Shown: positions 36,463 through 47,212 of the stretch, piece after piece
Numbering within the stretch: position 1 is the first letter of the stretch
Layout: each line of letters begins with the position of its first letter
Origin: Paracoccus sp. SMMA_5_TC
Lineage (GTDB): Bacteria > Pseudomonadota > Alphaproteobacteria > Rhodobacterales > Rhodobacteraceae
Reading direction: 5' to 3'
Length of the DNA stretch: 64,000 nt
Assembly: GCF_009696685.2 (NCBI RefSeq)
Contig: NZ_CP102355.1
Coordinates: forward strand, 2,591,501-2,655,500
Notes under the pieces: generated by a model
Told to the model about the DNA's origin: nothing
Seen by the model: the letters and a program-made list of their open reading frames with translations, nothing else
Databases searched by the model: none
Made by a program: the position numbers and the translations under genes

Positions 36463-37800
36463 CTACCAGTTGTTGCGGAACCAGCGATAGGCCCGGCGCA
36501 GGCTGCGGGCCGGATAATGTTCGGCGGGCATGTCGAAATCCCACCATTCGTCCTGAGGATGCGCCGTCAGCAACGCCAGGCCGACGGCCGATGAAAAACC
36601 GGGTGCGGTTGCGTTATGGGGCAGGCCCTGAATGCGCAGCGGGCGACCGATGCGAACGTTCTGCCCCAGCATCCGGGCCGCCAGCACGTCCAGCCCCGGG
36701 ATCTGGCTGCCGCCGCCGGTCAGCACGATCTGGCGGGAGGGCATGTCGTCGAATCCCGCCGCATCCAGGATTTCGGCCACCTTCTCAAGGATTTCTTCCA
36801 CACGGGGGCGCATGATCGCGATCAGGTCGGCGCGGCTGATGCTGCGCCGGTCGGTATCCCAGTCGCCGGTCTCTCCGCCCAGTTCGATCATCTCGCGGTC
36901 GTCGCGGCCGGTCACCTCCAACCCGCCATGCAGGGTCTTGAGCCGTTCGGCCTGCGCGTAACCGATGCGCAAACCCTGCGCGATGTCATGCGTTATCAGA
37001 TCGCCACCAGCCCGCACCGCATCGGCAAAGATCATGTGCTTCTTGATGAATACCGACACGCCGGTGGTGCCGCCGCCCATGTCGATGCAGGCCGCACCCA
37101 GCTCCTGCTCGTCCTCGACCAGCGCGGCCAGGCCTGCGCCATAGGATGCCGAGGCGACCCCGGCCAGTTCCATGTCGCAGCGCCGGATGCAGGTCACAAG
37201 GTTCGACGCCGCCACCGCATCGATGGTCAGCACGTGCATGTCGCAAGCCAGGCGATTGCCCGATTGATCGCGCGGATCGGACAAACCCGAACGTCCGTCC
37301 AGCGCAAAATTCACCGGCTGAGCGTGCAGGACCTCGCGCCCCCTGCCAAAATCGGGCACCTCGCAGGACGCAAGCACCCGGGCCACGTCATGCTCGCCGA
37401 CCCTGCCCCCGTCCAGCACGATCTCGCCTGCCAGCCCATAGCTGGCGGGACGCGCGCCAGAGATGCAGGCGATCACATGATCGACCCGCGCGCCGGCGAC
37501 CTTCTGTGCCGACTGGATCACGGTGCGGATCGCGCGTTCGGTTTCGGCCATTACCTCGATTTCCCCGAACCGCATGCCGCGGGCCCGAGTGTGGGCGGTG
37601 CCGATCACACGAAAGTTGGACTGTCCCGCCATCGGGCCCACACCGTCGGTTTCCCGGAACTGGCTGGGGCCATCGAATTGCAACACCAGGCAAGCGATCT
37701 TCGAGGTTCCGATGTCCAGCACGGCGATCACGCCCCGCTGCATGGCCTGGCGGCGCATCGCGCGCATGGCGCGCTGACCTTGACACAGATCCTTCATCAT
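36463..37800 (-). CDS. ftsA: Cell division protein FtsA
   Basis: FtsA is the actin-like protein that anchors FtsZ to the membrane. The 445-residue protein has the phosphate-1 motif VIAVLDIGTSKIACLVL (about residues 24-40), phosphate-2 CIDMGGGTTGVSVF (about 240) and the adenosine motif IVLTGGGSQIPGLDVLAARM. The C-terminus RSLRRAYRWFRNNW is the amphipathic membrane-targeting helix. The first of two adjacent ATGs (37800) has AGAGGCAGGC upstream. It follows ftsQ after 18 bases and is probably coupled to it. Confidence 0.96.
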   Translation of the reverse strand: MMKDLCQGQRAMRAMRRQAMQRGVIAVLDIGTSKIACLVLQFDGPSQFRETDGVGPMAGQSNFRVIGTAHTRARGMRFGEIEVMAETERAIRTVIQSAQKVAGARVDHVIACISGARPASYGLAGEIVLDGGRVGEHDVARVLASCEVPDFGRGREVLHAQPVNFALDGRSGLSDPRDQSGNRLACDMHVLTIDAVAASNLVTCIRRCDMELAGVASASYGAGLAALVEDEQELGAACIDMGGGTTGVSVFIKKHMIFADAVRAGGDLITHDIAQGLRIGYAQAERLKTLHGGLEVTGRDDREMIELGGETGDWDTDRRSISRADLIAIMRPRVEEILEKVAEILDAAGFDDMPSRQIVLTGGGSQIPGLDVLAARMLGQNVRIGRPLRIQGLPHNATAPGFSSAVGLALLTAHPQDEWWDFDMPAEHYPARSLRRAYRWFRNNW

Positions 37801-37818
37801 GCCTGCCTCTTCAAGATT

Positions 37819-38838
37819 TTAACCGCTTTTCCTGGAGCTTTTCGAGGTCTTGTCTGCAACCGCCTCGATCGGTTTGCCGTCGGGACCGATTTCGGGGTGA
37901 CCCCGTGCGCGGCGAATGGCGTTCTGGGCATCCAGCCCAAGCCGCACCACCGGGCGAGCCTGCAACCGCAGATCCACGACCTGCACATCGCGGTCCAGCA
38001 GATGCTGGGCGCGATCCTGGGCGATCACGCGCTCCAAGGCCAGCAGGGCGCCGTCCTCGGGCAGCAGGATACGCTGGCCGCGATCCAGCACTACGTCCCA
38101 GCGCCGCTCGCCGATGCGTTCCAGCCCGCGCAGCCGCGGCAGGATGGGGCCGGCCGCATCGATCAGCGCCAATGCCTCGGCAGCAGCACGATCGGCACCC
38201 TCTCCGGCGATGATGGGCAGATCGCCCCGAACATCGCGGGCGGTGGCAGAGGCGACGCGGTGGCCGGTCTTGTCCAGCATGTCGATACCGCGGGCATGGC
38301 GCCACATGATCGCAGGCACCCGTTCGGTCACCACCGCCGACAGCACGCCGCCGGGCTTGATGCGCAGATCGACCGCCTCGACCGCGTCCAGCGCCAGCAC
38401 GCGATCACGCAGCTTGGCCAGATCGATTTCAAAGCTTGATGCCGGCAGTTCGACCGGCAGCATCGCCCGCAGCGCCTTGTCGACCACGGGCGACGCCCCC
38501 TCGACCGTCATCATCTTGACCATGAAGGCATCGCGGTGCTGAACCCGATCGACGATCGCGTCGATGCCGCCGGTCAGATGCGCGCGCCGGGTTTCGTCCG
38601 ACAGCCAGATCCCCGCCACCAGTGCCGCCAGAAAGGCCGGCAGCCCGACATGGACCAGTCGCCGCACCAGCGGGCGCAGCATCATCCGGTTCAGGCGATA
38701 GGCCAGTCGCGAAGGCGCCGGATCCTTGCGCTGCGGGCGCGCTGCACCCATCGGCGCAGGACGCGCGGGCGCGGGACGGCCGGGCACCGGGCGCCCCCCC
38801 GCGCCGTCGTTCCGGTGAAACGGGTTCAATCCCTGCAT
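37819..38838 (-). CDS. ftsQ: Cell division protein FtsQ
   Basis: FtsQ is a bitopic divisome protein. The 339 residues comprise a basic, Pro/Ala-rich cytoplasmic tail (about 1-60), one membrane helix ([18 protein letters not shown]), a POTRA domain and the FtsQ beta domain with [20 protein letters not shown]. The ATG at 38838 lies within the end of ddl (13-base overlap). A short basic and Ser/Lys-rich C-terminus ends the protein. Poor primary conservation is normal; position between ddl and ftsA makes the call firm. Confidence 0.93.
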   Translation of the reverse strand: MQGLNPFHRNDGAGGRPVPGRPAPARPAPMGAARPQRKDPAPSRLAYRLNRMMLRPLVRRLVHVGLPAFLAALVAGIWLSDETRRAHLTGGIDAIVDRVQHRDAFMVKMMTVEGASPVVDKALRAMLPVELPASSFEIDLAKLRDRVLALDAVEAVDLRIKPGGVLSAVVTERVPAIMWRHARGIDMLDKTGHRVASATARDVRGDLPIIAGEGADRAAAEALALIDAAGPILPRLRGLERIGERRWDVVLDRGQRILLPEDGALLALERVIAQDRAQHLLDRDVQVVDLRLQARPVVRLGLDAQNAIRRARGHPEIGPDGKPIEAVADKTSKSSRKSG

Positions 38839-39749
38839 AGCGCCTCCTCGACGATCCAGCGGCACAGTGCGGGGAAATCCATGCCCACATGCGCGGCCTG
38901 TTCTGGCGCCAGCGAGGTCGGGGTCATGCCGGGTTGGGTATTCACCTCAAGCATGATTAGCCCGGCCAGCCCGCGATCAGGATCCCAGCGAAAGTCGCTG
39001 CGGCTCAACCCGCGACAGCCCAGAGCCTTATGCGCCCGCACGGCATAGTCGCAACAGGCGTCCGCGATTTCTTGCGGAATTTCTGCCGGCACCACATGGC
39101 GCGATCCGCCGGGGCTGTATTTCGCGTCGTAATCATACCAGCCGTCGGTGATGATCTCGGTCACGCCCAGGGCACGGTCGCCCAGAACCGCGACCGTCAG
39201 TTCGCGCCCGGCGACATAGGCTTCGACCATGACCTGCGCCGGCATCTGCGCCGACAGCTGCGGCGGCCCGTTGGCGCCGTCGTGCACGATATAGACCCCG
39301 ACCGAAGAGCCTTCGTCATTGGGCTTGACCACATAGGGGGGCGGCATCAGGTGGCCGCGGCGCACATCCTCGGCGGCGGCGATCAGGCTTTCGGCCACCG
39401 GCAGCCCGGCGGCGCGCAGCGCCTGCTTGGCGCGCGTCTTGTCCATCGCCAGCGCCGAAGCCAGAACCCCCGAATGGGTATAGCGATAGCCCAGCCAGTC
39501 CATCAGCCCCTGGACGCAGCCATCCTCGCCCCAGCGCCCGTGCAGGGCATTGAAGACCACGTCTGGCGCGTGCTCGGCCAGACGCTCGGGCAAGTCCTTG
39601 CCCGCATCAACTTCGACGACTTCATAGCCCGCCAGTCGCAGCGCCTTTGCGCATTCCCGACCCGATGACAGCGACACCTCGCGCTCGGCCGAGGGTCCGC
39701 CCATCAGGACCACGACTTTAGGGGCTGTCCCGCTCGACCTGCCCGCCAA
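38826..39749 (-). CDS. ddl: D-alanine--D-alanine ligase
   Basis: Ddl makes the D-Ala-D-Ala dipeptide of peptidoglycan. The 307-residue ATP-grasp protein shows [19 protein letters not shown] at the N-terminus, [19 protein letters not shown], the ATP-grasp loop [12 protein letters not shown] and the metal site [15 protein letters not shown]. No ATG precedes the conserved start, so the TTG at 39749 with AAGAGG upstream is used. It overlaps ftsQ by 13 bases and follows murB after 117 bases. Confidence 0.95.
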   Translation of the reverse strand: MAGRSSGTAPKVVVLMGGPSAEREVSLSSGRECAKALRLAGYEVVEVDAGKDLPERLAEHAPDVVFNALHGRWGEDGCVQGLMDWLGYRYTHSGVLASALAMDKTRAKQALRAAGLPVAESLIAAAEDVRRGHLMPPPYVVKPNDEGSSVGVYIVHDGANGPPQLSAQMPAQVMVEAYVAGRELTVAVLGDRALGVTEIITDGWYDYDAKYSPGGSRHVVPAEIPQEIADACCDYAVRAHKALGCRGLSRSDFRWDPDRGLAGLIMLEVNTQPGMTPTSLAPEQAAHVGMDFPALCRWIVEEALCRD

Positions 39750-39866
39750 TTTATGCCTCTTGTTCCCGGTTGATCCGGGTGCTTATCAGGCAAGGATAGC
39801 CGCTTGTGCGAAATCGCAAAAGTCCCTTTTCATCCGGGACGCGAGATTTCCGCGCCCTCGCGCGGG

Positions 39867-40787
39867 TTACGGCCGACCGATGCGGATGACCTCCCATTGC
39901 AGGTCGTGGCCGCTGGTCTCGCGCACGCGCCTGCGCACAAGCTCGCCCAGGGCCTCAAGCTCGGCCGCGCTGGCGCCTTCGGCGTTCAAAAGGAAGTTCG
40001 GGTGTTTTTCCGACATCTGTGCGCCGCCCAGCCGATAGCCGCGCAATCCTGCCGCGTCGATCAGCGCCCAGGCCTTCAGCTCATGCGTATCGTCCGCCCG
40101 TCCGGTCGATGAAAACCCCGCCGGATTGCGAAAGGTCGATCCGGCGCTGCGTTCGCGGGTCGGCTGGCTGGCGTCGCGCCGCGCCAGCTGATCCTGCATC
40201 CGCCGCGCCAGCACATCGGGATCACCGGCAGGGGCGCGGAAGATTGCGCGGGTAATGACCCAGCCGGGCGGAATTTCGGCGTGGCGATAGGCCAGGCGCA
40301 AGGTTTCGGCGGCCAGGTCGTGAATGCTGCCGTCGCGGGCGACCGCGCGCACCTCGACCAGATGATCGGCAACATAGCTGCCATAGCAGCCTGCATTCAT
40401 GCGCACCGCGCCGCCGATGCTGCCCGGAATCGTGCGCAGGAAGGTCAGGTCGCGCCCGGCTTCGGCTGCCTTGCGCGCCACATGCGCATCCAGCGCCGCC
40501 GCGCCGGCGGTAATCAGATCGCCGGAAATCTCGATGTTGTTGAAGCCCCGCCCCAGGCGGATCACAACCCCGGCCACCCCACCGTCACGCACGATCAGGT
40601 TCGAGCCCACACCCATCGCAAATACGTCCACATCGGGGTGCAGGTCACGCAGAAAGCCGGCCAGATCATCGATGTCGGCAGGCTGGAAAAACCAGTCGGC
40701 GGGCCCGCCCACGCGCAGCCAGGTCAGATCGGCCAAGGGGCGGTTCGGGGTCAGAACCCCGCGTGGTGTGGGCAGCATGATGTTCAT
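39867..40787 (-). CDS. murB: UDP-N-acetylenolpyruvoylglucosamine reductase
   Basis: MurB is the FAD enzyme that completes UDP-N-acetylmuramate. The 306-residue length and the motif [16 protein letters not shown] (with catalytic Ser), then [20 protein letters not shown] (with substrate-contact residues), mark a type II-like MurB. FAD binding is seen in [13 protein letters not shown] and [17 protein letters not shown], later [18 protein letters not shown]. The ATG at 40787 is taken as start. About 143 bases of gene-free sequence separate it from the DUF2484 gene. Confidence 0.95.
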   Translation of the reverse strand: MNIMLPTPRGVLTPNRPLADLTWLRVGGPADWFFQPADIDDLAGFLRDLHPDVDVFAMGVGSNLIVRDGGVAGVVIRLGRGFNNIEISGDLITAGAAALDAHVARKAAEAGRDLTFLRTIPGSIGGAVRMNAGCYGSYVADHLVEVRAVARDGSIHDLAAETLRLAYRHAEIPPGWVITRAIFRAPAGDPDVLARRMQDQLARRDASQPTRERSAGSTFRNPAGFSSTGRADDTHELKAWALIDAAGLRGYRLGGAQMSEKHPNFLLNAEGASAAELEALGELVRRRVRETSGHDLQWEVIRIGRP

Positions 40788-40930
40788 GGCGGCGTGACTA
40801 ATGCCCCGCCCGTGCGCCGTCAATGCGCCCGCCCCCGCCACGAGCGACGTTCAGGCAGTCGTCGTCGCGAGAAAATGCCCCGTCGGTCGTCGGCATGCCA
40901 CCGTTCCCTGACCGGGGCCTGTTTGCCTTG

Positions 40931-41191
40931 CTAATGCGCATCTCCGCGTCGGCCCCGTCCACCAAAGGGGGGCCAGACCAGCAGCGACAATCCCAGCGAC
41001 AGGAACAGCACCCCGAACACCGGCCCCAGCAGATAGGTCAGCCAGCCCAGAACCGGCACCCCTGTCAGCACAAGCCCCCACAGCATCGCCGAACGCTTGC
41101 GCGCAGAGACCCGTGGCAGCAGGCAGGCGCAAATACCCCACAGGATCGCACAACCCGCCGCGATCAGGGGGTGACTGGCCAACAGGATCAT
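40931..41191 (-). CDS. DUF2484 small membrane protein in the mur cluster
   Basis: The 86-residue protein has about three membrane helices (for example [17 protein letters not shown] and [16 protein letters not shown]) and a basic tail. It matches the DUF2484 family that, as far as I know, is confined mainly to Rhodobacterales and sits between murC and murB. Its start overlaps the murC stop by ATGA, so it is translated with the cluster. A role in wall synthesis or division is plausible from position only. Confidence 0.8.
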   Translation of the reverse strand: MILLASHPLIAAGCAILWGICACLLPRVSARKRSAMLWGLVLTGVPVLGWLTYLLGPVFGVLFLSLGLSLLVWPPFGGRGRRGDAH

Positions 41192-42615
41192 GCCGCTTTC
41201 TCGGTCAGCTGCTCGGGCAGGTTGTTGGCCCAGGCCGAAATCGTCCCGGCCCCCAGGCAGACCACCATGTCGCCGGGCCGCGCCTGCTCGCGCACCAGCC
41301 GCGCCAGGTCGGCCTCGTCCATCACCGCGCGGGCGTGGCGGTGACCATGGGCGATCAGCCCGGCTACCAGATCGTCGCGCGAGGCGCCCGGGATCGGCTC
41401 TTCGCCGGCCGAATAGACCTCGGCAATGGCGACGACATCGGCCTCGTTGAAACAGGTGCAGAAATCGTCGAACAGGTTCGACAGCCGGGTATAGCGGTGG
41501 GGCTGGTGCACGGCGATGACGCGGCCGGTCGTGGCCTGACGCGCCGCCTTCAGCACCGCGGCGATCTCGACCGGGTGGTGGCCGTAATCGTCGATGATGG
41601 TCACGCCGTTCACCTCGCCCACGCGGGTAAAGCGCCGACCGACACCGCCAAAGCGGGCAAGTGCCTCGCGGATCTGCGCGCGCTTCATGCCCAGGTGGCG
41701 CGCCACGGCCACCGCCGCCAGCGCATTGCTGACATTGTGATCGCCGGGCATCGGCAGGGTGCAGTCCTGGATCACCGGCACCTCGCCGTCGTTCAGCTCG
41801 GCCTCGCCCTGCAGGGCGATGTCGAAATGCGCGATGCCCTTTTCATAGCGCAAGTTCGTCGCCCGCACATCGGCCTGGGCGTTGAAGCCAAAGGTGCGCA
41901 CGCGGCGATCGGTCAGCTTGCCCACCAGCGCCTGCACCTCGGGGTGATCGGTGCAGCAGACCGCCAGCCCATAGAACGGGATGTTCGAGACGAAATCGTA
42001 GAACCCCTTGCGCAGCGCGTCGAAGCTGCCCCAGTGCTCCATATGTTCGGGGTCGATATTGGTGACGATGGCGATGGTCGCCGGCAGACGGTTGAAGCTG
42101 CCGTCGCTTTCGTCGGCCTCGACCACCATCCACTCGCCCGCCCCGGCACGCGCATTGCTGCCATAGGCGTGGATCACCCCGCCGTTGATCACCGTCGGAT
42201 CAAAGCCGCCCGCATCCAGCAGCGTGGCCACCATGGTGGTGGTCGTGGTCTTGCCATGGGTTCCGGCGATGGCGACGTTCGAGCGCAGGCGCATCAGTTC
42301 GGCCAGCATCTCGGCCCGGCGCACGATCGGCAGGCCGCGGCGGCGCGCCTCTTCAAGTTCGGGGTTGCCCTTCTTGATCGCGGTCGAGATCACCACCACG
42401 CCGGCTTCGCCGATATTGCCGGCGGACTGACCCTCGAAGATGGTGGCGCCCAGCTTTTCCAGCCGGTCGGTGATCTTGGAGCGCCTGACGTCCGACCCCT
42501 GCACCTGATAGCCCAGCGTCATCAGCACCTCGGCAATCCCGGACATGCCGATACCGCCGATGCCGATGAAATGGATGGGCCCCAGTTCGCCGGGAAGTTT
42601 GGTTGCTGCGTTCAT
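41188..42615 (-). CDS. murC: UDP-N-acetylmuramate--L-alanine ligase
   Basis: MurC adds L-alanine to UDP-MurNAc. The 475-residue protein shows [18 protein letters not shown] (UDP binding), the ATP loop [16 protein letters not shown] (about residues 118-133), [10 protein letters not shown] and [14 protein letters not shown]. All Mur ligase features are intact. It is coupled on both sides by ATGA overlaps, with murG upstream and the DUF2484 gene downstream. Confidence 0.97.
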   Translation of the reverse strand: MNAATKLPGELGPIHFIGIGGIGMSGIAEVLMTLGYQVQGSDVRRSKITDRLEKLGATIFEGQSAGNIGEAGVVVISTAIKKGNPELEEARRRGLPIVRRAEMLAELMRLRSNVAIAGTHGKTTTTTMVATLLDAGGFDPTVINGGVIHAYGSNARAGAGEWMVVEADESDGSFNRLPATIAIVTNIDPEHMEHWGSFDALRKGFYDFVSNIPFYGLAVCCTDHPEVQALVGKLTDRRVRTFGFNAQADVRATNLRYEKGIAHFDIALQGEAELNDGEVPVIQDCTLPMPGDHNVSNALAAVAVARHLGMKRAQIREALARFGGVGRRFTRVGEVNGVTIIDDYGHHPVEIAAVLKAARQATTGRVIAVHQPHRYTRLSNLFDDFCTCFNEADVVAIAEVYSAGEEPIPGASRDDLVAGLIAHGHRHARAVMDEADLARLVREQARPGDMVVCLGAGTISAWANNLPEQLTEKAA

Positions 42616-43706
42616 CGGGTCAGTTCCGTCACTAGATCTGCAAGGCGCGTGGCCGCATCGGGGCGGCCCAGCGTCAGCGCCGCGGCCGCCATGCGGCTGG
42701 CCCGGGCTGGGTCGGAAAGAATGTCCCGCATGTCGCGCCTGAGGCTTTCGGCGTCAAGCACGGATTCGGGCAACAGCACCGCCGCGCCCGATTCCGCCAT
42801 CGCGCGGGCATTCGCGGTCTGGTGATCGCCGGTGGCGGCGGCAAAGGGAATCAGGATTGCCGGCCGCCCGATCACGGTGATGTCGGCGATGGACGAGGCG
42901 CCGGCGCGGCTGATGACCAGCTGTGCCTGCGCCAGCCGGGCGGGCACGTCGTCGAAAAACGGCTGCACGCTGGCCGCGATGCCGGCATCGTTGTAGGCGG
43001 CCGTGACCCGCGCCGCGTCCTCGGCCCGGGCCTGATGGCTGACTTGCAGGCGCGCACGCAGATCCTGTGGCAGGCCGGCGATTGCCGCCGGCACCTGATC
43101 GGAAAGCACCCGCGCGCCCTGACTGCCGCCGATGACCAGAAGGTTCAGCGGCCCCTCGGCAGATGGTGGCTGATAGGGCGCGGCGGCGCGATCCAGCACC
43201 GCCTGTCGGACGGGATTGCCCGTATGAATCCCTGTGACCCCCTCGGGCAGGCTGGTGGGCCAGGTTCCACAGGCGACATGTGTCACACGGCGGGCAAAGG
43301 CCATGTTGACCCGCCCCATCACCCCGTTCTGTTCGTGGATCATCCGCGGAATGCCCAGCATCAGCGCCGCAGACATCGCCGGGATGGTCGGATAGCCGCC
43401 AAAGCCCACGACCACCGCGGGACGGTCGCTGCGCAGCGCCGCGCGCGCTGCCCAGATGCCGGCGCCGATGCGCAGGGGAACCGCCAGCCGCGCCAGCGCG
43501 CCGCCGCGCGCGGTTGTGGCCGAACTGACCACCTCGCGCGGGATTTCGGCGGGGAAATTGCCGGCGTAGCGCGCTCCGCGGTCATCGGTCGACAGCTTGA
43601 CCCGCCAGCCGCGCGACAGCAGCACCTCGGCCAGGGACTGGGCGGGGAACATGTGCCCGCCGGTGCCACCGGCCGCGATCAGGCACAGGGGGCGGGCGTC
43701 CGTCAT
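42612..43706 (-). CDS. murG: Lipid II synthase MurG
   Basis: MurG transfers GlcNAc to lipid I at the inner face of the membrane. The 364-residue GT28 protein has the loop [36 protein letters not shown], the second G-loop [17 protein letters not shown] and the UDP-binding [19 protein letters not shown]. The frame runs on far upstream through ftsW, but the ATG at 43706 overlaps the ftsW stop (ATGA) and gives the family N-terminus. Confidence 0.97.
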   Translation of the reverse strand: MTDARPLCLIAAGGTGGHMFPAQSLAEVLLSRGWRVKLSTDDRGARYAGNFPAEIPREVVSSATTARGGALARLAVPLRIGAGIWAARAALRSDRPAVVVGFGGYPTIPAMSAALMLGIPRMIHEQNGVMGRVNMAFARRVTHVACGTWPTSLPEGVTGIHTGNPVRQAVLDRAAAPYQPPSAEGPLNLLVIGGSQGARVLSDQVPAAIAGLPQDLRARLQVSHQARAEDAARVTAAYNDAGIAASVQPFFDDVPARLAQAQLVISRAGASSIADITVIGRPAILIPFAAATGDHQTANARAMAESGAAVLLPESVLDAESLRRDMRDILSDPARASRMAAAALTLGRPDAATRLADLVTELTR

Positions 43707-44872
43707 CCCCGGCCGCGCCCCAGCACGTCGCCGATGCGGCCCTGCGGCCGCGAGCGCGTCAACGCCAGCAGCATCCCCACCGCGATCCCCGAGGCGATCA
43801 CCGACGAGCCGCCATAGCTGACAAAGGGCAGCGTCATCCCCTTGGCCGGCAGCAGCCGCACCGCCACGCCCATGTTGATCAGCGCCTGCACGCCGACCGC
43901 GCAGGCCAGGCCGGTGCCGGCGATGCGGGCAAAGGGATCGCGTTCGTCCTGCAAGCGCAGCAGCGAGCGGATGACGATGGTGGCGTAAAGAGCAATGATG
44001 ATCAGCACCAGGATCAGGCCGTATTCCTCGGCCGCGACGGCGATGATGAAATCGGTATGGGCGTCGGGCAGCGACCATTTGACCGATCCCTCGCCCACGC
44101 CGACGCCGAAGAAGCCGCCTTCCTGGATGGCATTGGTGGCATAGCCCAGCTGGGTGCGCGGATCGACCTCGGCGGCCAGAAAGCCGTTGATGCGGCGCGC
44201 GAAATGTTCCGAGGCGCCATAGGCGAAGAACCCGCCCAGCATCGCCAGCCCCATCACGCCCCCCAGCAGATACAGCGGCGCACCGGCGATGAAATACATC
44301 ACGCACCAGGAAAACAACACCAGCGATGCCTGCCCGAAATCGGGCTGAAGCGCCAGCAATACCACCACCAGGGCGGCGATGAAAAAGGAAATCAGCCTGC
44401 CGGGCGGGCCGCCCACCTCCTGATTGGCGGCAAAGCACCATGCGCAGGCGGCGATGAAACAGGGCTTGAGAAACTCGGATGGCTGGATCGAAACCCCGCC
44501 CGGCAGCCGCAGCCAGCGCACCGCCCCCTTGCCGAAATCGGTGCCGACAAAGGGCAGCGCCATCAGCACCACCAGCGCGACCAGAAAGCAGGCGACGCCC
44601 AGCCGCCGCACCTGTCGCGGCGAGAATGTCGACACGATCAGCATGATCAGCAGCGCCACGGCGCCGAAAACCGCCTGACGGGTGACATAATAGAACTGCG
44701 GCAGATTGTTCTTTTCCGCCAGCGGCACCGATGCCGCAAGCCCCAGCAGAAGCCCGACGGCAAACAGCCCCAGCACACAGGCCAGCGACCATCGGTCGAC
44801 CGTTCGCCACCATCGGGGAAGAATCGGATCACCTGCCCGCACGGGCGTGGTGCCAAAGACCATCTCGGTCAT
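43703..44872 (-). CDS. ftsW: Peptidoglycan glycosyltransferase FtsW
   Basis: FtsW is the SEDS-family polymerase of the septum. The 389-residue protein has about ten membrane helices, the conserved [20 protein letters not shown] segment, [20 protein letters not shown] with [15 protein letters not shown], and [19 protein letters not shown] near the end, all SEDS signatures. A second ATG at 44863 is possible. It is the first gene of the leftward block: murD, normally just upstream, is absent here and terC follows instead. Confidence 0.96.
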   Translation of the reverse strand: MTEMVFGTTPVRAGDPILPRWWRTVDRWSLACVLGLFAVGLLLGLAASVPLAEKNNLPQFYYVTRQAVFGAVALLIMLIVSTFSPRQVRRLGVACFLVALVVLMALPFVGTDFGKGAVRWLRLPGGVSIQPSEFLKPCFIAACAWCFAANQEVGGPPGRLISFFIAALVVVLLALQPDFGQASLVLFSWCVMYFIAGAPLYLLGGVMGLAMLGGFFAYGASEHFARRINGFLAAEVDPRTQLGYATNAIQEGGFFGVGVGEGSVKWSLPDAHTDFIIAVAAEEYGLILVLIIIALYATIVIRSLLRLQDERDPFARIAGTGLACAVGVQALINMGVAVRLLPAKGMTLPFVSYGGSSVIASGIAVGMLLALTRSRPQGRIGDVLGRGRG

Positions 44873-44903
44873 GGGATACCGCCGTCACTGCCTCTGATTC
44901 CGG

Positions 44904-44926
44904 TCTCGCAGCGGTGCCGCGAGACT
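44904..44926 (-). promoter_or_regulatory. Hairpin in the ftsW leader
   Basis: GTCTCGC and GCGAGAC enclose an inner GC/GC pair, giving nine pairs with one mismatch, 32 bases before the ftsW ATG. Role unknown; it may be an operator or a leader hairpin. Confidence 0.35.
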
Positions 44927-45034
44927 GCCCGGTTTTCCGGGTCTGGGGCGAAGCATAGCGCGCTTGTCCCCGCCGCGCTAGAACGGAATCATACGTCAGG
45001 GCAGAATGACGACGGACGCCCTGCGCGAAAGGCT

Positions 45035-45060
45035 GCGGGCCGGGAAATGCCCCGGCCCGC
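45035..45060 (-). terminator. Hairpin downstream of terC
   Basis: GCGGGCCGGG and CCCGGCCCGC form a ten-pair perfect stem with a six-base loop, 31 bases past the terC stop. No T-run follows on either strand, so termination is likely but not certain. Confidence 0.55.
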
Positions 45061-45091
45061 GCGGTTGCGAATGGATGCCGCGCCCCGGCGC

Positions 45092-46084
45092 TCAGTCGCG
45101 GGCAACCTGATGGCTGCCGTCGCGGCGGGTGCGCCACAGCGAATAGGCGACGCCCGTCCCCAGGATGGCAAAGGTGATCCCCAGCGACAGCGAGGGCGGA
45201 AACTTGGCCATGCCAAGCAGATCGGCGATGAATACCTTGGACCCGATGAACACCAGCAGCACCGCCAGCGCCTGCTTCAGATACTGGAAGCGGTGGATGA
45301 TCGCCGCCAGAGCAAAGAACAGCGCCCGCAGCCCCAAAATGGCGAAGATGTTCGAGGTATAGACGATATAGGGGTCGGTGGTGATGGCAAAGACCGCCGG
45401 CACCGAGTCCACGGCAAAGATCACGTCAACGATCTCGATCATCACCAGCGCCAGCAGCAGCGGCGTGGCATAGCGACGCAGCCGCCCCGTCGCAGGATCG
45501 GGCTGACGCACCCAGAAGGCATGGCCGTGCAGATCCTGCGTCAGCGGCAGACGGCGACGCAGGAACTTCAGCACCGGGTTGTCGGCCATGTCATGCTCTT
45601 TTTCGCCGATGAACAGCATCTTGATGCCGGTCAGGATCAGGAAGCCGGCAAAGATATACAGGATCCAGCCGTATTGCGCGACCAGCGTTGCGCCGACGCC
45701 GATCATGATGCCGCGCAGCACGATCACGCCCAGGATGCCCCAGAACAGCACCCGGTGCTGATAGGCACGCGGGATCGACAGGGTGGTGAAGATCAGCGCG
45801 ATGACAAAGACGTTGTCCATCGCCAGCGTCTTTTCGACGACAAAGGCGGTCAGGTATTCCGCCGCCGGGGCTGCGCCCAGCTGATACCAGACAAAGCCGC
45901 CGAACAGCAGCCCCAGACCAATATACATGGCCGAAAGCTTGAGGCTTTCGGCCACGCCGATTTCGTGATCCTTGCGGTTCAGCACTCCCAGGTCAAAGGC
46001 CAGCAGCGCGCCCACCAGCGCCAGAAACAGCAGCCACAACCACACGGGCGTGCCCAGAAACAAGGTCAGATAGAAAGGTTCCAT
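45092..46084 (-). CDS. TerC-family integral membrane protein
   Basis: The 330-residue protein has about nine membrane helices and the TerC motifs EKTLAMDNVFVIALIF and LVMIEIVDVIFAVDSVPAVF, with acidic residues inside the membrane. TerC/Alx proteins export manganese or protect metallated secreted proteins, and are linked to tellurite resistance only in ter clusters; no ter genes are here. The ATG at 46084 gives the usual start; another at 46102 would add six residues. I looked for a manganese yybP-ykoY riboswitch upstream and saw none. Confidence 0.9.
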   Translation of the reverse strand: MEPFYLTLFLGTPVWLWLLFLALVGALLAFDLGVLNRKDHEIGVAESLKLSAMYIGLGLLFGGFVWYQLGAAPAAEYLTAFVVEKTLAMDNVFVIALIFTTLSIPRAYQHRVLFWGILGVIVLRGIMIGVGATLVAQYGWILYIFAGFLILTGIKMLFIGEKEHDMADNPVLKFLRRRLPLTQDLHGHAFWVRQPDPATGRLRRYATPLLLALVMIEIVDVIFAVDSVPAVFAITTDPYIVYTSNIFAILGLRALFFALAAIIHRFQYLKQALAVLLVFIGSKVFIADLLGMAKFPPSLSLGITFAILGTGVAYSLWRTRRDGSHQVARD

Positions 46085-46348
46085 TCCTACAGGCTCCCAC
46101 ATGCTACGAATGCCGGTGCTGGCCTGATGGGAAAGGTTCCGGGCTGGCACCGAGCAGGCTCGATGCGGTCCGACATCACGACAATCATGCCGTCAGAGGG
46201 GCCCGGTCCGCAGTCTGCAGATGGGAACGACGATCCAGGATGCAAGGGGAGGTGCAAAAAAAATGATCGCGGCGGCGACGATCCGCCTGCCCCCTTTCAT
46301 CCCGCTTCGGCTGGGCTTAACTATCGGCCGACCGGACAGGGATGGATC

Positions 46349-47212
46349 ATGCTTTACACGACCCGCGACGAATGGCTGCAGGCGCCGCGCAAGCGGATCC
46401 TGTTCTTTGGCATGTCGGGTCTGGGCAAGACCTATCTGGCCTCGATGCTGCGCGCCTCGGGCGAATGGTTCCATTACTCGGTCGATTACCGCATCGGCAC
46501 CCGCTACATGGGCGAGCTGATCGCCGACAATTTCAAGCGCGAGGCGATGAAGGTGCCGTTCCTGCGCGAATTGCTGCTGTCGGATTCGGTCTATATCGCC
46601 AGCAACATCACCTTCGAGAATCTGGCTCCGCTGTCCACCTATCTGGGCAAGCCCGGCAGTGTCACCCGCGGCGGCCTGCCATTCGAGGAATACATGCGCC
46701 GCCAGGGCCAGCACCGCAGCGCCGAAATCGCCGCGCTGCTGGACACCAGTCACTTCATTCGCCGTGCCCGAGAACTTTACAACCTGGGCAATTTCGTCTG
46801 CGATTCCGGTGGCTCGGTCTGCGAGGTGGTGGACCCCTGGGCGGAACGCGATCCGGTGCTGGACAGCCTGGAACGCGACCTGCTGCTGGTCTGGATCAAG
46901 GGTTCGGCCGATCATACCGCCGAACTGGTGCGACGGTTCGACCGCGCGCCCAAGCCGATGTATTACCAGCCCGATTTCCTGGATCGCGCCTGGACCGACT
47001 ACCGCGTGGAAAAGGGGCTGCGCGAGGATCAGGTCAACCCGGATGATTTCATCCGCTGGACTTATGCGCGCGCCCTGGAACACCGCCAGCCGCGCTATGC
47101 CGCCATGGCGCGCCGCGGCGTAACCATTCTGGCCGAGGAAGTGGCCGAGGTCAGAACTCCGGCCGATCTGATCCAACTGGTCGGCCGGGCGATCGACAGA
47201 AAGGATGCATGA
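46349..47212 (+). CDS. Conserved P-loop ATPase next to metA
   Basis: The 287-residue protein starts with a Walker A motif [16 protein letters not shown] (residues about 19-34) and contains highly ordered blocks such as [20 protein letters not shown] and [20 protein letters not shown]. It resembles a small kinase or nucleotide-dependent regulator; I cannot name its substrate. From memory, closely similar proteins are common in Rhodobacterales. Its stop overlaps the metA start (ATGA), which suggests shared regulation with methionine synthesis. The ATG at 46349 has AGGGATGG upstream. Confidence 0.8.
   Translation: MLYTTRDEWLQAPRKRILFFGMSGLGKTYLASMLRASGEWFHYSVDYRIGTRYMGELIADNFKREAMKVPFLRELLLSDSVYIASNITFENLAPLSTYLGKPGSVTRGGLPFEEYMRRQGQHRSAEIAALLDTSHFIRRARELYNLGNFVCDSGGSVCEVVDPWAERDPVLDSLERDLLLVWIKGSADHTAELVRRFDRAPKPMYYQPDFLDRAWTDYRVEKGLREDQVNPDDFIRWTYARALEHRQPRYAAMARRGVTILAEEVAEVRTPADLIQLVGRAIDRKDA

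Noticed and set aside
46085..46348. Possible manganese (yybP-ykoY) riboswitch upstream of terC
   Set aside because: The region was read on the terC strand; the conserved GGGGAGT-type element and paired arms of that class were not found.
44057..47212. 1051-codon open frame on the plus strand
   Set aside because: Only the last 288 codons, from 46349, encode the P-loop ATPase. The rest is antisense to ftsW and terC.
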